A DNA stretch of 64,000 nt from Actinomycetota bacterium. GTDB taxonomy: Bacteria; Actinomycetota; UBA4738; CADDZG01; WHSQ01. Under the pieces are notes generated by a model that was given only the letters and a program-made list of their open reading frames with translations, was not told the origin of the DNA and did not search any database. Positions within the stretch are counted from its first letter, which is position 1. Each line of letters begins with the position of its first letter. The position numbers were made by a program, and so were the translations under genes. Location of the stretch: the NCBI GenBank assembly GCA_030448085.1, contig JAUJNU010000001.1:71592-135591 (forward strand), given 5' to 3'. Of this stretch, positions 1 through 9,175 are shown in pieces.

Positions 1-1
1 G

Positions 2-970
2 GCGATCGAGCTGGGCCGGCAGGTGACCGTCGCAGAGCAGGAGGCGGTCGCGAAGGGCGGCAAGATGGCCGACGCGAAGATCCCCCTCGGCCTCAAGCTC
101 CAGCACGCGGCCCTCGACAAGCTGGTGCTGCACAAGGTGCGCGCCGCTCTGGGGCTCGAGGAGTGCGAGCTCGCTCTCTCGGCGGCTGCCCCTCTCAGCC
201 CCGACCTCATCTGGTTCTTCCACTCGATCGGCGTCAAGATCACCGAGGGCTACGGCCAATCCGAGGACAACGGGCCCACCACCTGGAACCCGCCCGACGC
301 GATCAAGATCGGGACCGTTGGGCCGCCACTTCCCGGGCTCGAGGTGAAGATCGCTTCGGACGGCGAGATCCTCGTGCGAGGCGGGAACGTGATGCCGGGC
401 TACTACAAGAACGAGAAGGCGACGAAGGAGACGATCAACGAGGAAGGCTGGCTCATGTCGGGCGACGTGGGTGAGCTCGACGAGCACAACTACCTCAAGA
501 TCACCGACCGCAAGAAGGACCTCATCATCACGGCGGGCGGGAAGAACATCGCCCCGCAGGAGATCGAGGGCAAGATCAAGAGCTCGCACCCTCTCATCTC
601 GCAGGTCGTCGTGATCGGAGACAAGCGACCGTTCCTCTCGGCGCTGATCACCCTCGACGAGGAGAAGGCGCCGTCCTGGGCCAAGGAACAGGGGATCGAA
701 GGTGGCATCGCCGAGATCGCGAACAACGAGCGCACCCTCAAAGAGATCGAAGGTGCGATCAACGAGGTGAACCAGACGATGGCCAAGGTCGAGGGCATCA
801 AGAAGTTCCGGGTCCTGGAGCGCGACTTCCTCCAGGAGGAGAACGAGATCACCCCGACCATGAAGGTCAAGCGCAAGCAGATCAACCAGAGCTACGACGA
901 GGCCATCGAGGACATGTACGACAAGTCCTCGCCCACGGCCGCCGGAGCGAGCGCCCCGATCCGCACCTAG
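2..970 (+). CDS. Long-chain acyl-CoA ligase (AMP-forming), C-terminal part
   Basis: The 5' end lies outside the window; the frame is open from base 2. The protein would activate a long-chain fatty acid through an acyl-AMP intermediate and load it onto CoA. Visible family motifs are the adenylate-site stretch EGYGQSEDNGPTTWN, the hinge motif SGDVGELDEHNYLKITDRKKD and the C-terminal lysine region PTMKVKRKQI. The segment of about 322 residues corresponds to the second half of a FadD15-type enzyme. Translation is uninterrupted. It lies upstream of panB and separated from it by a terminator, so it is probably the last gene of its transcript. Confidence 0.88.
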   Translation, partial: AIELGRQVTVAEQEAVAKGGKMADAKIPLGLKLQHAALDKLVLHKVRAALGLEECELALSAAAPLSPDLIWFFHSIGVKITEGYGQSEDNGPTTWNPPDAIKIGTVGPPLPGLEVKIASDGEILVRGGNVMPGYYKNEKATKETINEEGWLMSGDVGELDEHNYLKITDRKKDLIITAGGKNIAPQEIEGKIKSSHPLISQVVVIGDKRPFLSALITLDEEKAPSWAKEQGIEGGIAEIANNERTLKEIEGAINEVNQTMAKVEGIKKFRVLERDFLQEENEITPTMKVKRKQINQSYDEAIEDMYDKSSPTAAGASAPIRT

Positions 971-997
971 CCGCATCGAGAGTCAGTAGTCGAGGAG

Positions 998-1024
998 GGC
1001 CTCCCGGAAGGGGGGCCTTTCTTC
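998..1024 (+). terminator. Intrinsic terminator after the acyl-CoA ligase gene
   Basis: GGCCTCCC (998-1005) pairs with GGGGGGCC (1010-1017) around a GGAA tetraloop, with one G-T wobble. The stem is followed directly by TTTCTT. It starts 28 bases after the ligase stop codon and fits a Rho-independent terminator. Confidence 0.75.
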
Positions 1025-1048
1025 GTGCTTGGTTCGCAACGGCCGTAT

Positions 1049-1068
1049 GCTTGTTCGGTCATACAAGC
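1049..1068. promoter_or_regulatory. Short inverted repeat upstream of panB
   Basis: GCTTGT (1049-1054) and ACAAGC (1063-1068) form a perfect 6-bp inverted repeat with an 8-base spacer, 22 bases before the panB start. It may be an operator, but the repeat is short and could be chance. A good ribosome binding site, AAGGAG at 1079-1084, lies between it and the start codon. Confidence 0.25.
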
Positions 1069-1090
1069 GGCTACCTAGAAGGAGTCGACC

Positions 1091-1891
1091 ATGCCTGTGA
1101 CCGTGCGCGACGTCCGCGCATTCAAAGACCGCGGCGAGAAGTTCTCGATGCTCACCGCATACGACGCCCCCTCAGCCCGCCTCCTCGATGAAGCCGGGAT
1201 CCCCTTGCTTCTGGTGGGGGACACCCTCGGGATGGTGATGCTGGGTCACGAGACGACCCTTCCGGTGACGATGGAGGACATGCTCCATCACACCGCAGCG
1301 GTCGTCAGAGGGCGCAAGAACGCTTTGGTCGTTGGCGACATGCCCTTCATGAGCTATCAAGGCTCGGTCGAGGACGGCATCCGCAATGCGGGCCGCTTCC
1401 TCAAGGAGGCGGGAGCACACGCGGTGAAGCTGGAAGGCGGGGGCCGGGTGTTGGACCTGGTCGCGCGACTGACGGACTCCGGCATCCCCGTGATGGGCCA
1501 CCTGGGCCTGACCCCGCAGTCGGTGAACCAGTTCGGGGGATACCGGGTGCAGGGGCGGTCCGAGGAGCAGGCTCACCGGATCGTCGCCGAGGCCAAGGAC
1601 CTCGAAGCCGCGGGAGCTTTCGCTCTCGTCCTCGAGGCGGTGCCCTCTCAGGTGGCCGCCTCGGTCACCGCCGGCGGCGCCGAGCGGGCGGGCGGGGGCG
1701 GGGCCGGCCCCGAGGGGGGCGGCCAGGTGCGGGTGGGGCCGGGCTTCCGCGGGCTCACGGGGGGGCGGGGGCCTCGTGGGGGGGGGGGGTGCGCGAAGCT
1801 GGGCGAGGAGAGGAGGTGGGGCGCGGTGGCGTGCCCGCAGGTGAAAGTTTCGTCCGGGGTCTACCCCGCCCCCGAGCACACCTACGGCTAG
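1091..1891 (+). CDS. panB: 3-methyl-2-oxobutanoate hydroxymethyltransferase, 3' part corrupted
   Basis: PanB adds a hydroxymethyl group from methylene-tetrahydrofolate to 2-oxoisovalerate, the first committed step to pantothenate and CoA. Residues 1-190 match the family well: [57 protein letters not shown] and LEAVPSQVA. From about base 1670 to 1845 the translation turns into Gly/Arg-rich text, but the expected closing sequence [12 protein letters not shown] returns in frame and the total length (266 codons) is normal. Most changes in the bad stretch look like other bases replaced by G, including a run of ten G. I take this as bad base calling, not a real variant. Start: ATG with AAGGAG eight bases upstream. 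Confidence 0.85.
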   Translation: MPVTVRDVRAFKDRGEKFSMLTAYDAPSARLLDEAGIPLLLVGDTLGMVMLGHETTLPVTMEDMLHHTAAVVRGRKNALVVGDMPFMSYQGSVEDGIRNAGRFLKEAGAHAVKLEGGGRVLDLVARLTDSGIPVMGHLGLTPQSVNQFGGYRVQGRSEEQAHRIVAEAKDLEAAGAFALVLEAVPSQVAASVTAGGAERAGGGGAGPEGGGQVRVGPGFRGLTGGRGPRGGGGCAKLGEERRWGAVACPQVKVSSGVYPAPEHTYG

Positions 1892-1951
1892 TCGGGTCGA
1901 GATAGCCGAACTGTCACCACTTGTGGTGGGTCGTGTGCTCAAATCGGATAC

Positions 1952-2664
1952 GTGCCTGAGGACACGCTCGATCAGAAGATCCGCTGCCCTTCCTGCGGGG
2001 CGCTGAACGGCGCTTCCGCCGAGTGGTGCGGGCAGTGTTTCAAGCCGTTCGCCCAGGAGCCCCCACCGCCGCCACCGCCCCCACCGGGCCGGCCCAGGGC
2101 CCGGGTGAGCCCGGGGGCCGAGCACTTGCCCCCGCGAGGGCGATCGGGACGGAGCGGGGGCCTTCCGGGTCACCGAGCGGGGGATCACCTGGCGCTGCGC
2201 CACGTGCGAGACCGAGAACCCGATCGATGAAACCCACTGCAGCGCCTGCAACACGCCCTTCGTGCGACGCTCCTGCCGGAGGAAGAGAAGCGGGTCGAGC
2301 GGGGACCCGGGGATGACCACGATCATCTCGATGGTGTTCCCGGGAGCCGGGCACGGCTACCTCGGGATGTGGGGCCAGGCTGTGGCGCGCAGCGTGCTGT
2401 TCCTATGGGTGATGTTCACGGCCTTCATCGGAGCCATCCAACAGAAGGGCGGGGGGATCATCTCGCTCACGTTCGGGATCGTCGGGGTCGGGTTGTGGGG
2501 TATCACCGCCCACGACGCCTACCGAGAGGCCAGCGGAACCCCGAAGCTCGTGATCCTCAAGGGCAGGCTGTTCCTCTACCTGGTGCTGGGGCTCCTGCTC
2601 CTGTTGCTCATCCTGCTCGTTTCCGCCGGGATACGGGTCGGGGGGGGCGCCTACCGAGGCCTAG
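1952..2664 (+). CDS. Double zinc-ribbon membrane protein (frame broken)
   Basis: The GTG at 1952 opens a frame with a first zinc ribbon, CPSCG followed by WCGQC, and a proline run. The frame is lost between about 2060 and 2180. The next frame carries a second ribbon, CATCE and CSACN (2193-2250), and then a membrane domain of the TM2/DUF5683-like kind with FPGAGHGYLGMWGQAVAR and three hydrophobic segments (about 2376-2430, 2460-2510, 2563-2630). A surplus G in the run at 2640-2647 hides the likely stop TAG at 2662-2664, after which the metallophosphoesterase gene starts. Function unknown; probably an inner-membrane protein with cytoplasmic zinc fingers. Confidence 0.6.
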
Positions 2665-2688
2665 CTGCCCTCCGGCTAGCATCCGCGG

Positions 2689-3479
2689 ATGCCCATCTTC
2701 GTCGTCGCGGACCTGCACGGTGCCGCCGAGGCCTTGCCGGCAGCCGTACCGCCTGGTTCGACGCTGCTCCTGCTGGGCGACCTGTTGAACTTCGTCGACT
2801 ACAAGTCCCTCACCGGCATCCTGGTCGACGTTTTCTCTCCGGCGGCGGTGGCCAAAGTGGTTGCGCTACGGGGCGAGGGACGGCTGGACGAGGCCTGGGC
2901 GGTCATGCGGGCCAGATCGAGGGGGCGCGAGGAGGAGGTGCGAGCCCAGATCGCCGAGCGCTCTCACGCCCAGTACGAGGCGATCTTCTCGATCCTTCCC
3001 GATCCGACCTACCTGATCCTCGGGAACGTGGACATCCCGCCTCTGGCCGAGGGCTTCGTGGCGGCGTCCCCCGGGGTGCGCTATGTGCACGGAGAAGCGC
3101 TCGAGATCGAGGGGCAGAGGTTCGGGTTCGTGGGCGGGGCCCTTCCGACGCCTCTCCACGTCGCCGGGGAGATAACGCCCGAGGAGATGAAGGCGAAGAT
3201 CGAGGGCCTGGGGCCGACCGACGTGATCTGTTCCACATCCCACCGGCGGTGCCGGAGCTATGCTGGGACACACTCGCCGGTAGGTCGGAGCAGGGGAGCG
3301 AGGACCTCCTCCGCTATATCGAGGACGTGCAGCCGGCCAGGGCGTACTTCGGGCACGTGCACCAACCCCTCGTGTCCGCCCTCAAGATTGGTCGTACCTT
3401 ATGCATCAACGTTGGGTACTTCCGTGGAACCCAGCGGGCCTGGCCTCATGAGAAGGAGGATGCGTGGCAGACAGCGTGA
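2689..3479 (+). CDS. Calcineurin-like metallophosphoesterase (one frameshift)
   Basis: Dinuclear-metal phosphoesterase fold. Metal-binding motifs are present in the usual order: DLH near residue 8, GDLLN near 33, GNVD near 106, then SHIPP and GHVHQP after a frame change. The shift can be placed at about 3233: adding one C to TTCCACATCC restores DVICSHIPPAVPE. The substrate is unknown. The stop (3477-3479) overlaps the start of the SRPBCC gene, so the two are probably co-translated. A TAGCAT box ends 6 bases before the ATG, suggesting a leaderless start. Confidence 0.8.
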
Positions 3480-3898
3480 AAGACACGATCGACGTGAGCG
3501 CTTCCGCCGCTGAGATCTTCGATGTCGCCACGGATTTCGATTCCTACCCACAGTGGAACTCCAACATCAAGAAGACCGCGGTGGTGAAGACCGACAGCGA
3601 GGGCCGAGCCACCGAGGTCTGGTACAAGGTGGACGCGAAGCTGAAGGTCCTCGAGTACACGCTTCGCTACGACTACAAGAAGGCACCCGCCTCCTTCTCC
3701 TGGGATCTGAAGGAGGGGGACGTGAAGAAGTTGAAAGGCTCTTACACGTTCGACGAGTTCGACGACGTCACCGAGGTCCGTTACGAGATGGAGATCGACC
3801 CGGGCTTCCCGGTTCCAGGGTTCATGAAGAAACAAGCGGAGAAGCAGATAGCGCGCGCGGCGCTCCAGGACCTGAAGAAGAGGGTCGAATCGCGATGA
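3464..3898 (+). CDS. SRPBCC (START-like / polyketide cyclase) family protein
   Basis: 144 residues, intact. The N-terminus IDVSASAAEIFDVATDFDSYPQW is the classic start of the SRPBCC helix-grip fold used to bind lipids or other hydrophobic ligands. The C-terminal helix carries Lys/Arg. The GTG start lies inside the end of the metallophosphoesterase gene. Proteins of this type sit beside glucokinase genes in many actinobacteria, a statement made from memory; the ligand is not known. Confidence 0.8.
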   Translation: MADSVKDTIDVSASAAEIFDVATDFDSYPQWNSNIKKTAVVKTDSEGRATEVWYKVDAKLKVLEYTLRYDYKKAPASFSWDLKEGDVKKLKGSYTFDEFDDVTEVRYEMEIDPGFPVPGFMKKQAEKQIARAALQDLKKRVESR

Positions 3899-3905
3899 CG
3901 CTGCC

Positions 3906-4226
3906 ATGAAGGACGGGGCACGGGCGGCCCGTTACAGCGACCTGTTCGGCGCCGACCCGGAGTTCCAGCAGGACGGGGCGGAGGCTCCGGTCAAGGATCC
4001 GATCCCCTTCCCGGGGGCGTGGCAGGGGCACGAGCACGAGCGCCCGGCCGACTGCGCCTACTGCCCGATCTGCGCAACCATCTCCGTCGTGCGGAACACG
4101 CGGCCCGAGGTGATGGGACATCTGGCTGCAGCCGCCCGCGAGCTGCTGGCCGCGGCGTCGATCCTGGTGGAGGAAGCGGGCAAGGTGGTCGCGCCGGAGA
4201 CTACGGAGGAGAGCCCACCCGGATAG
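3906..4226 (+). CDS. Small conserved Cys-motif protein (DUF5304-like)
   Basis: A 106-residue acidic protein with a CAYCPIC motif around residue 51 and a C-terminal amphipathic helix rich in Ala and Glu (AAARELLAAASILVEEAG). The Cys pair could bind a metal. It lies 7 bases after the SRPBCC gene and 27 bases before glucokinase and is very likely in the same neighbourhood unit. I recall a similar small protein (DUF5304) in the Streptomyces glucokinase region, but this assignment is by position and pattern only. No function can be given. Confidence 0.6.
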   Translation: MKDGARAARYSDLFGADPEFQQDGAEAPVKDPIPFPGAWQGHEHERPADCAYCPICATISVVRNTRPEVMGHLAAAARELLAAASILVEEAGKVVAPETTEESPPG

Positions 4227-4253
4227 GTCCCTTCCGGGCCTATCCTTCCCCGG

Positions 4254-5234
4254 ATGGTCAGCGAGATAGTTATCGGCGTCGACATCGGCGGGACGGGGAC
4301 GAAGGGGGCCCTGGTCGACCCGACCGGTAGCTTCCTCGGCAAGGCTCATGTGGAAACAGACCCCGAGGGCGGCACCCGCTCCATCCTCTCCGTGGTCGAG
4401 GACCTCGTCGCGCAGGCCGCCGAGAAGACCGTCGAGGTTGCCGCAGTGGGCGTCGGTGCAGCCGGCTTCGTCGATGCGCGATCGCGAGCGATCACCTTCT
4501 CGCCGAACATCGTGTACGACCGTCCGGACGTAGCGGCAGCCGTCGAGGAGAGAGCCTCTATCCCGACCTTCGTAGAGAACGACGCCAACGCCGCCGCGTG
4601 GGGGGAGCGGCAGTCCGGGGCGGCGCGGGGGATGGACGACGTCGCGATGCTGACGCTCGGCACCGGGGTGGGTAGCGGGGTCATCATCCGAGGCCGGCTG
4701 CTGAGGGGCGCCACGGGCGCGGGGGCCGAGATGGGCCACACCGTCATCGACCCGCGCGGCCCGGACTGCAGGTGCGGGCTCAAGGGGTGTCTCGAGCAGA
4801 TGGCGTCGGGGGGCGCGATCGGGCGTATGGGCCGCGAGGCCGCAGCGGCCGACCCGGCCTCATCGATGCTGGACTTCGCCGGCTCGGTTCAAGCCGTCAC
4901 GGCACGCCACGTGGCTCAAGCGGCCCGCCAGCAGGACGAGGCGGCGAAGGGGGTGCTCCTGCGAGCGGGACGGGCACTCGGCATCGGCCTCTCGAACATC
5001 GTGAACATCTTCGATCCGCGGGTGATCGTCCTCGGTGGGAGCGTCGTGGGGGCCGGGGAGGCGTACCTGGGGCCCGCCCGGGACACGCTTGCGGACATGA
5101 CGTCGCGGCAGCGCCGCCGGCCGGCGCGGCTCGAGGTGGCGGCGCTCGGGAACACGGCCGGGATCGTGGGGGCCGCGGCTTTGGCCCGGGCTCATCTGGC
5201 CAGCGCGTCATCCTCTGGTAAACAGGGGTCATGA
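4254..5234 (+). CDS. glk: ROK family glucokinase
   Basis: Phosphorylates glucose with ATP at the head of glycolysis. Motifs: phosphate-binding DIGGTGTKG (residues 10-18), catalytic END (108-110), GTGVGSG (136-142), sugar-binding Glu159 and His162 in GAEMGH, and the ROK zinc motif CRCGLKGC (172-179). Length of 326 residues is normal and the frame is clean. A TATCCT box ends 7 bases before the ATG without a Shine-Dalgarno, so the mRNA may be leaderless. The stop overlaps the ATG of the DUF1232 gene (ATGA). Some ROK kinases use other hexoses, but the actinobacterial context favours glucose. Confidence 0.9.
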   Translation: MVSEIVIGVDIGGTGTKGALVDPTGSFLGKAHVETDPEGGTRSILSVVEDLVAQAAEKTVEVAAVGVGAAGFVDARSRAITFSPNIVYDRPDVAAAVEERASIPTFVENDANAAAWGERQSGAARGMDDVAMLTLGTGVGSGVIIRGRLLRGATGAGAEMGHTVIDPRGPDCRCGLKGCLEQMASGGAIGRMGREAAAADPASSMLDFAGSVQAVTARHVAQAARQQDEAAKGVLLRAGRALGIGLSNIVNIFDPRVIVLGGSVVGAGEAYLGPARDTLADMTSRQRRRPARLEVAALGNTAGIVGAAALARAHLASASSSGKQGS

Positions 5235-5641
5235 CCGAGAGAGGCGAGATAGAGCGGGGCTCGACCGGCGCCACGGCTCCGAAACCGCAGACGAGCCTCG
5301 TTGAGTACGCGCTCCTCGCTCCTCGCCTGGTCAAGCTCGTGTGGAGGCTCGCCCGGGACCCCCGCGTTCCCGCTCGGGCCAAGGCCACCCTCTTCCTCCT
5401 CGGCGGCTACCTCGTCTCACCCATCGACATCATCCCGGACTTCCTCCCCGGGATCGGGCAGGCCGACGACCTCGTCATCGCGGCTTTCGCCCTCGACCAG
5501 ATCCTCAACCGGGTCCCGGACGAGGTCGTGAAGGAGCATTGGGAAGGGGACGAGGATGTGCTCGAGGTCGTGCGGCAGATACTCGACATCTCGACTGCGT
5601 TCATCCCCGGGTGGATGAAGAGCCGCTTCGGAGGACGTTGA
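5231..5641 (+). CDS. DUF1232 (YkvA-like) membrane-associated protein
   Basis: 136 residues. The core GGYLVSPIDIIPDFLPGIGQADDLVI is the DUF1232 signature; it is partly hydrophobic and probably membrane-attached. The first 25 residues are a polar extension. The ATG overlaps the glucokinase stop codon, and the TGA stop overlaps the TTG start of the next gene, so the three are likely translated together. Function is unknown in the family. Confidence 0.8.
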   Translation: MTERGEIERGSTGATAPKPQTSLVEYALLAPRLVKLVWRLARDPRVPARAKATLFLLGGYLVSPIDIIPDFLPGIGQADDLVIAAFALDQILNRVPDEVVKEHWEGDEDVLEVVRQILDISTAFIPGWMKSRFGGR

Positions 5642-6427
5642 ACAGCGCAGGAACCGTCCTGTTGCTCGTGCTCTTGGAATGGACCGCCGGCTGGATGGGG
5701 GCCGCGGCCTGGACGCAATCGTGGGACGTGGTCAAGAGGGGGCACTTCCGCATAACGGCATGGGTGGTCGTGGTGCTGGGGGTCCTGACGGTCGTCGCCA
5801 ACGGCTCGGCCTTCGACGAGGTGGGGGAGCGGGGGCTGCAACCGGCTCTTCTGGTCGGGCTCGCCGCGCTCGCATTCGTCTATCTGCTGGTTCAGTACTC
5901 CGCTACCGACGTGCCGGGGGTCGTCGTGGGAGCGGCCGCGGCGGCCGTAGGGGCCGCGGGCATCGCTTTGACCGGGGGAGTGCTCGACGGTTGGCCGGCA
6001 GCCTTGGCTGCGGTGGAGTTGATAGCGGGTGCCCTACTACTGGGCGCGGTGACCAACGGCATGCTGCTCGGTCACTGGTATCTCAACCAGCCGGGGCTTA
6101 AGCCATGGGCCTTGGGTCGTCTCACGAGGCTGGCCCTCGTTGCGACGGCCCTCGTTGGGCTGCTCGGGCTCGCGGGAGCGGGCCGTCTCGTAGGAGCGGA
6201 GACCGCGGGGCCGTTCTCGGTCTCCCCGGGTTCGGCGAGAGCTTCGGGGTCGCCTTCTTCGTTATCTGGCTCGTTCTCCTCGCGTTCACGGGGCTCGCGG
6301 TGTGGGGCGCACGCCGGTGCATCAACATCCGCTCGATCCAGTCCGCGACGGCCTGTACTACGTAGCCCTGTTGACCGCGGGTGTCTCTGAGTTCCTGATC
6401 CGCTACCTGATGGTGAACGCGGCGTGA
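5638..6427 (+). CDS. Multi-pass membrane protein of unknown function (frame broken)
   Basis: Starts with TTG overlapping the stop of the DUF1232 gene. The first 190 residues hold five or six hydrophobic segments, for example LLLVLLEWTAGWMGAAAW and ITAWVVVVLGVLTVVA, and the conserved-looking string NGMLLGHWYLNQPGL. The frame shifts near 6215, then reads VAFFVIWLVLLAFTGLAVWG, and shifts again near 6350 to end YYVALLTAGVSEFLIRYLMVNAA with stop at 6425-6427, which overlaps the GTG of the next gene. The overlap at both ends supports one gene in an operon. Not recognised. Confidence 0.6.
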
Positions 6428-7317
6428 GTGCCGTCCGCGCCGGGGTCACCCTGCCGCAGTTCTCCGATGACCCGCGGCAGTTGCTCGAGGCGGCTCGCCG
6501 GGTGGAGTCCAGCGGCCTCGACTCCCTCTGGTTGTTCGATCACCTGTGGCCTCTGTCCGGGGGCAAGGAGCGCCTGATCCTGGAGTGCTGGACGACGCTC
6601 GGATGGCTGGCGGCCCACACGACCGACGTGCAGGTAGGAACGCTCGTGACCCGGTCGAGCCTCAGGAATCCGGCCCTCCTGGCGAAGATGGCCGCGACCG
6701 TCGCGTTGGTGGCGCCGGGCCGGCTGATCGTGGCGCTCGGCAGCGGAGACGAGCTGAGCCGGGCGGAGAACGAGTCCTTCGGCCTGCCGTTCTACACGGG
6801 CCGCGACCGCGCCGACCAGCTGCGCTCGACAGCGGAGGTGTGGCGAGGCTTCTTCTCCGGCGAGCGGGTTGACGTACGGGATGACTTCACGAACGTCAGG
6901 GGACTTCCGCCGAGCCCCCGGCCCCCGGAGCGCCCACCGCTGTGGATAGCCGGCGGATCCGCGTCGGCGGCGCGGATGGCCGGCACCATGGCCGAGGGCT
7001 GGAACGCCTGGCAGATGGCCCCGGACACGGTCGCGGCCAGGGCCGAGCTGGTGAGAGCCGCAGCGGGGGAGCGGCCGGAGGAGCTGCCCTGGCGCGGGAT
7101 CCAGATACTCGCCACCACCGCCTCGGAGGCGCGAACCCGTCTCGGGGCGCGGCCCCCGGAGGGCTACATCGTGGGCTCGGCCTCCTCGGTGGCCGGGCAG
7201 CTCGAAGAGATCGTTGCCGCGGGGGCCGAGCACCTCACCCTCACCCTCGGCGGACCCTGGCGCCTCGAGGACCTCGACCGCCTCGCACGGGTAAAGACCC
7301 TCCTCACTCCCCCTTAG
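6424..7317 (+). CDS. LLM-class (luciferase-like, F420-type) oxidoreductase
   Basis: TIM-barrel flavin or F420-dependent oxidoreductase of 297 residues, intact. It shows the family strings GLDSLWLFDHLWP near residue 38, QVGTLVTRSSLRNPALLAKMAAT (typical nonprolyl cis bulge region) and PLWIAGGSASAARMAG. The substrate cannot be told; F420 is the likely cofactor in an actinobacterium. Start GTG overlaps the preceding stop. Confidence 0.82.
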   Translation: MSAVRAGVTLPQFSDDPRQLLEAARRVESSGLDSLWLFDHLWPLSGGKERLILECWTTLGWLAAHTTDVQVGTLVTRSSLRNPALLAKMAATVALVAPGRLIVALGSGDELSRAENESFGLPFYTGRDRADQLRSTAEVWRGFFSGERVDVRDDFTNVRGLPPSPRPPERPPLWIAGGSASAARMAGTMAEGWNAWQMAPDTVAARAELVRAAAGERPEELPWRGIQILATTASEARTRLGARPPEGYIVGSASSVAGQLEEIVAAGAEHLTLTLGGPWRLEDLDRLARVKTLLTPP

Positions 7318-7443
7318 ACCCCCCCTTGATCCCGAACGCGACGCTTACGCTCGACCCAGCGGGGGTATCAGGCAGGACATCGCTCGACTCGGCTTGCCGC
7401 GGACGCCAGAATGTGGCGGATGACCTTCGAAGGCGAAAGCTGA

Positions 7444-8196
7444 ATGCTCTTCCCGGGTACGTGGCAGCTGGCCACGAGGTTGGTGATGAGGGCGAACAAG
7501 AAGCGGGACGAGGAGGGGGCCCGCAAGATAGCTCGTACCTACGCGCGGATCAGGCCGCGCGACCCGCACGCGTGGCTCTTGTGGAGCTCGGTCGAGGAGA
7601 CCTACTGGGCCGACGAGAAGGATCGCGAGAAGGTCCTGCGCAAGGGCCTCGACAAGAATCATCGCTCCACCGAGCTCGCGGTGAGCCTGGCCCAATGCCT
7701 GGCCCGCCAGGAGCGCTCGGACGAGGCGGAGCGGATCCTCCAGAGATGCCGCAAGGACGAGCCCGGGTCGGTGTGGCCATACATCGGGCTGATGGAGCTC
7801 AACTGGTGGGATCGGAACTTCGGCCTCGCCAAGGTCTACGCCCGCCAGGCAGAGCTGCGTCTGCGCTACGACCCCGAGGACCTCAGCGAGGTCTGGGCTC
7901 TGTGCGACCAGCTGATAAAGCTCAGCGAGATGGACTGGGCCGCCCGCATCCTGAGGAAGATGATCGAGCAGAAGCCGGTGAGCGCGGACCCCTACATCCT
8001 GCTCAGCATCCTGCTCGAGGACGTCGACGAGTCGGAGTCCGGCAAGCTCATGTCCCAGGCCAGGAGGCGCTGGACGGGAAAGAAGAAGACCCTAGGGGAG
8101 CAGACGCAGGACCTTCGGGCGTGGCTCGAGGCCTGCAGCGAGCCACTCGCCACGTTCAGGACCAAGTCCAAGGCGAAGATGCCCCCCAACACGTGA
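7444..8196 (+). CDS. Tetratricopeptide-repeat protein
   Basis: 250 residues with helical repeats recognisable by ARTYARIRPRDPHAWLLW, LAVSLAQCLARQERSDEAERIL and AARILRKMIEQKPVSADPYILL. There is no signal peptide or membrane segment, so it is probably a cytoplasmic scaffold or adaptor. It ends 13 bases before the exonuclease gene. The 126 bases upstream hold no gene that I can support. No more specific role is visible. Confidence 0.7.
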   Translation: MLFPGTWQLATRLVMRANKKRDEEGARKIARTYARIRPRDPHAWLLWSSVEETYWADEKDREKVLRKGLDKNHRSTELAVSLAQCLARQERSDEAERILQRCRKDEPGSVWPYIGLMELNWWDRNFGLAKVYARQAELRLRYDPEDLSEVWALCDQLIKLSEMDWAARILRKMIEQKPVSADPYILLSILLEDVDESESGKLMSQARRRWTGKKKTLGEQTQDLRAWLEACSEPLATFRTKSKAKMPPNT

Positions 8197-8209
8197 AGCA
8201 GGGGAGCAG

Positions 8210-9175
8210 GTGAACCCACAGCGCGGCCCCCGGGCCCATGAGCCGAGGCGGAGCCTCCTCCTAGATACCCCGAGCCTCGTCTACCGAGCCTTCTTCGCCG
8301 TCCCCGACAGCGTCAAGGGGGCCGCGGGCGAGCCGGTGAACGCCGTGCGGGGATGCCTCGACATGATCGCCCGGCTCTGGATGGCTCAAGGCCCCACCGA
8401 GGTGATCGCGACGATGGACGCCGACTGGCGTCCGGCCTTCAGGGTCGCCGCCTATCCGGGATTCAAGGAGGCCCGCCCCGAGGAGCCGCAGGACCTGTCG
8501 CCCCAGTTCCTACTGCTGAACACCGTGCTCGACGCGTTCGGGATCCCGCGCGCCGAGGCTCCCGGGCTCGAGGCCGATGACGTCCTTGCCACCCTTGCCC
8601 GCGGTGTCCAAGGTGAAGACAGATCGCTGATCGTCACCGGGGACCGGGACCTTCTCTGTCTCGTGCGCGACCCACAGGTGAGGGTTCTCTTTACGGTGAA
8701 GGGGGTGACCCAGCTCAAGGTGTTCGACGATGCCGCGATCGAGGAGGCATACGGGATCCCGCCCCGGCTCTACGTCGAGTTCGCCACCCTGCGAGGCGAC
8801 CCGTCGGACGGCCTCCCCGGCGTCAAGGGCATCGGCCCGACGAGGGCGACGAAACTGCTTCGGGAGTTCGGGTCGATCGAAGGCATCCTCGAGAACCTCG
8901 ACCGGATACCACCTGCGCAACGGGCTGCCTTCGAGGCCTCGGGCCCTTACCTCGAGGCGATGAAGGTAGTCGTTCCCCCGGTGGCCGACGCCGAGGTCGA
9001 GATGACAGAACCGCACCCACCCGACAGGGATCTCCTCATGGAGATAGCCCAGCGTTACAACATGGAGGGACCGATCGCGCGCCTCCTCCACGCGCTTACC
9101 GGCGCAGGCCTCGGGCCCGGCGCCCCCGACGAGGACGTGCCCTTCCCCGAGGAGGAACCATCACCCGCCTATTGA
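8210..9175 (+). CDS. Stand-alone 5'-3' exonuclease (PolA N-domain type)
   Basis: FEN-like nuclease of 321 residues. Acidic metal ligands appear as LLLDTPSLVYRAFFA near residue 17, GLEADDVLATLA near 121, TGDRDLLCLV near 140 and GDPSDGLPGVKGIGPTRA near 196, the last being the helix-hairpin-helix region. There is no polymerase domain. Such proteins remove flaps or RNA primers. GTG start preceded by GGGGAGCAG. The stop overlaps the start of the histidine phosphatase. Confidence 0.88.
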   Translation: MNPQRGPRAHEPRRSLLLDTPSLVYRAFFAVPDSVKGAAGEPVNAVRGCLDMIARLWMAQGPTEVIATMDADWRPAFRVAAYPGFKEARPEEPQDLSPQFLLLNTVLDAFGIPRAEAPGLEADDVLATLARGVQGEDRSLIVTGDRDLLCLVRDPQVRVLFTVKGVTQLKVFDDAAIEEAYGIPPRLYVEFATLRGDPSDGLPGVKGIGPTRATKLLREFGSIEGILENLDRIPPAQRAAFEASGPYLEAMKVVVPPVADAEVEMTEPHPPDRDLLMEIAQRYNMEGPIARLLHALTGAGLGPGAPDEDVPFPEEEPSPAY

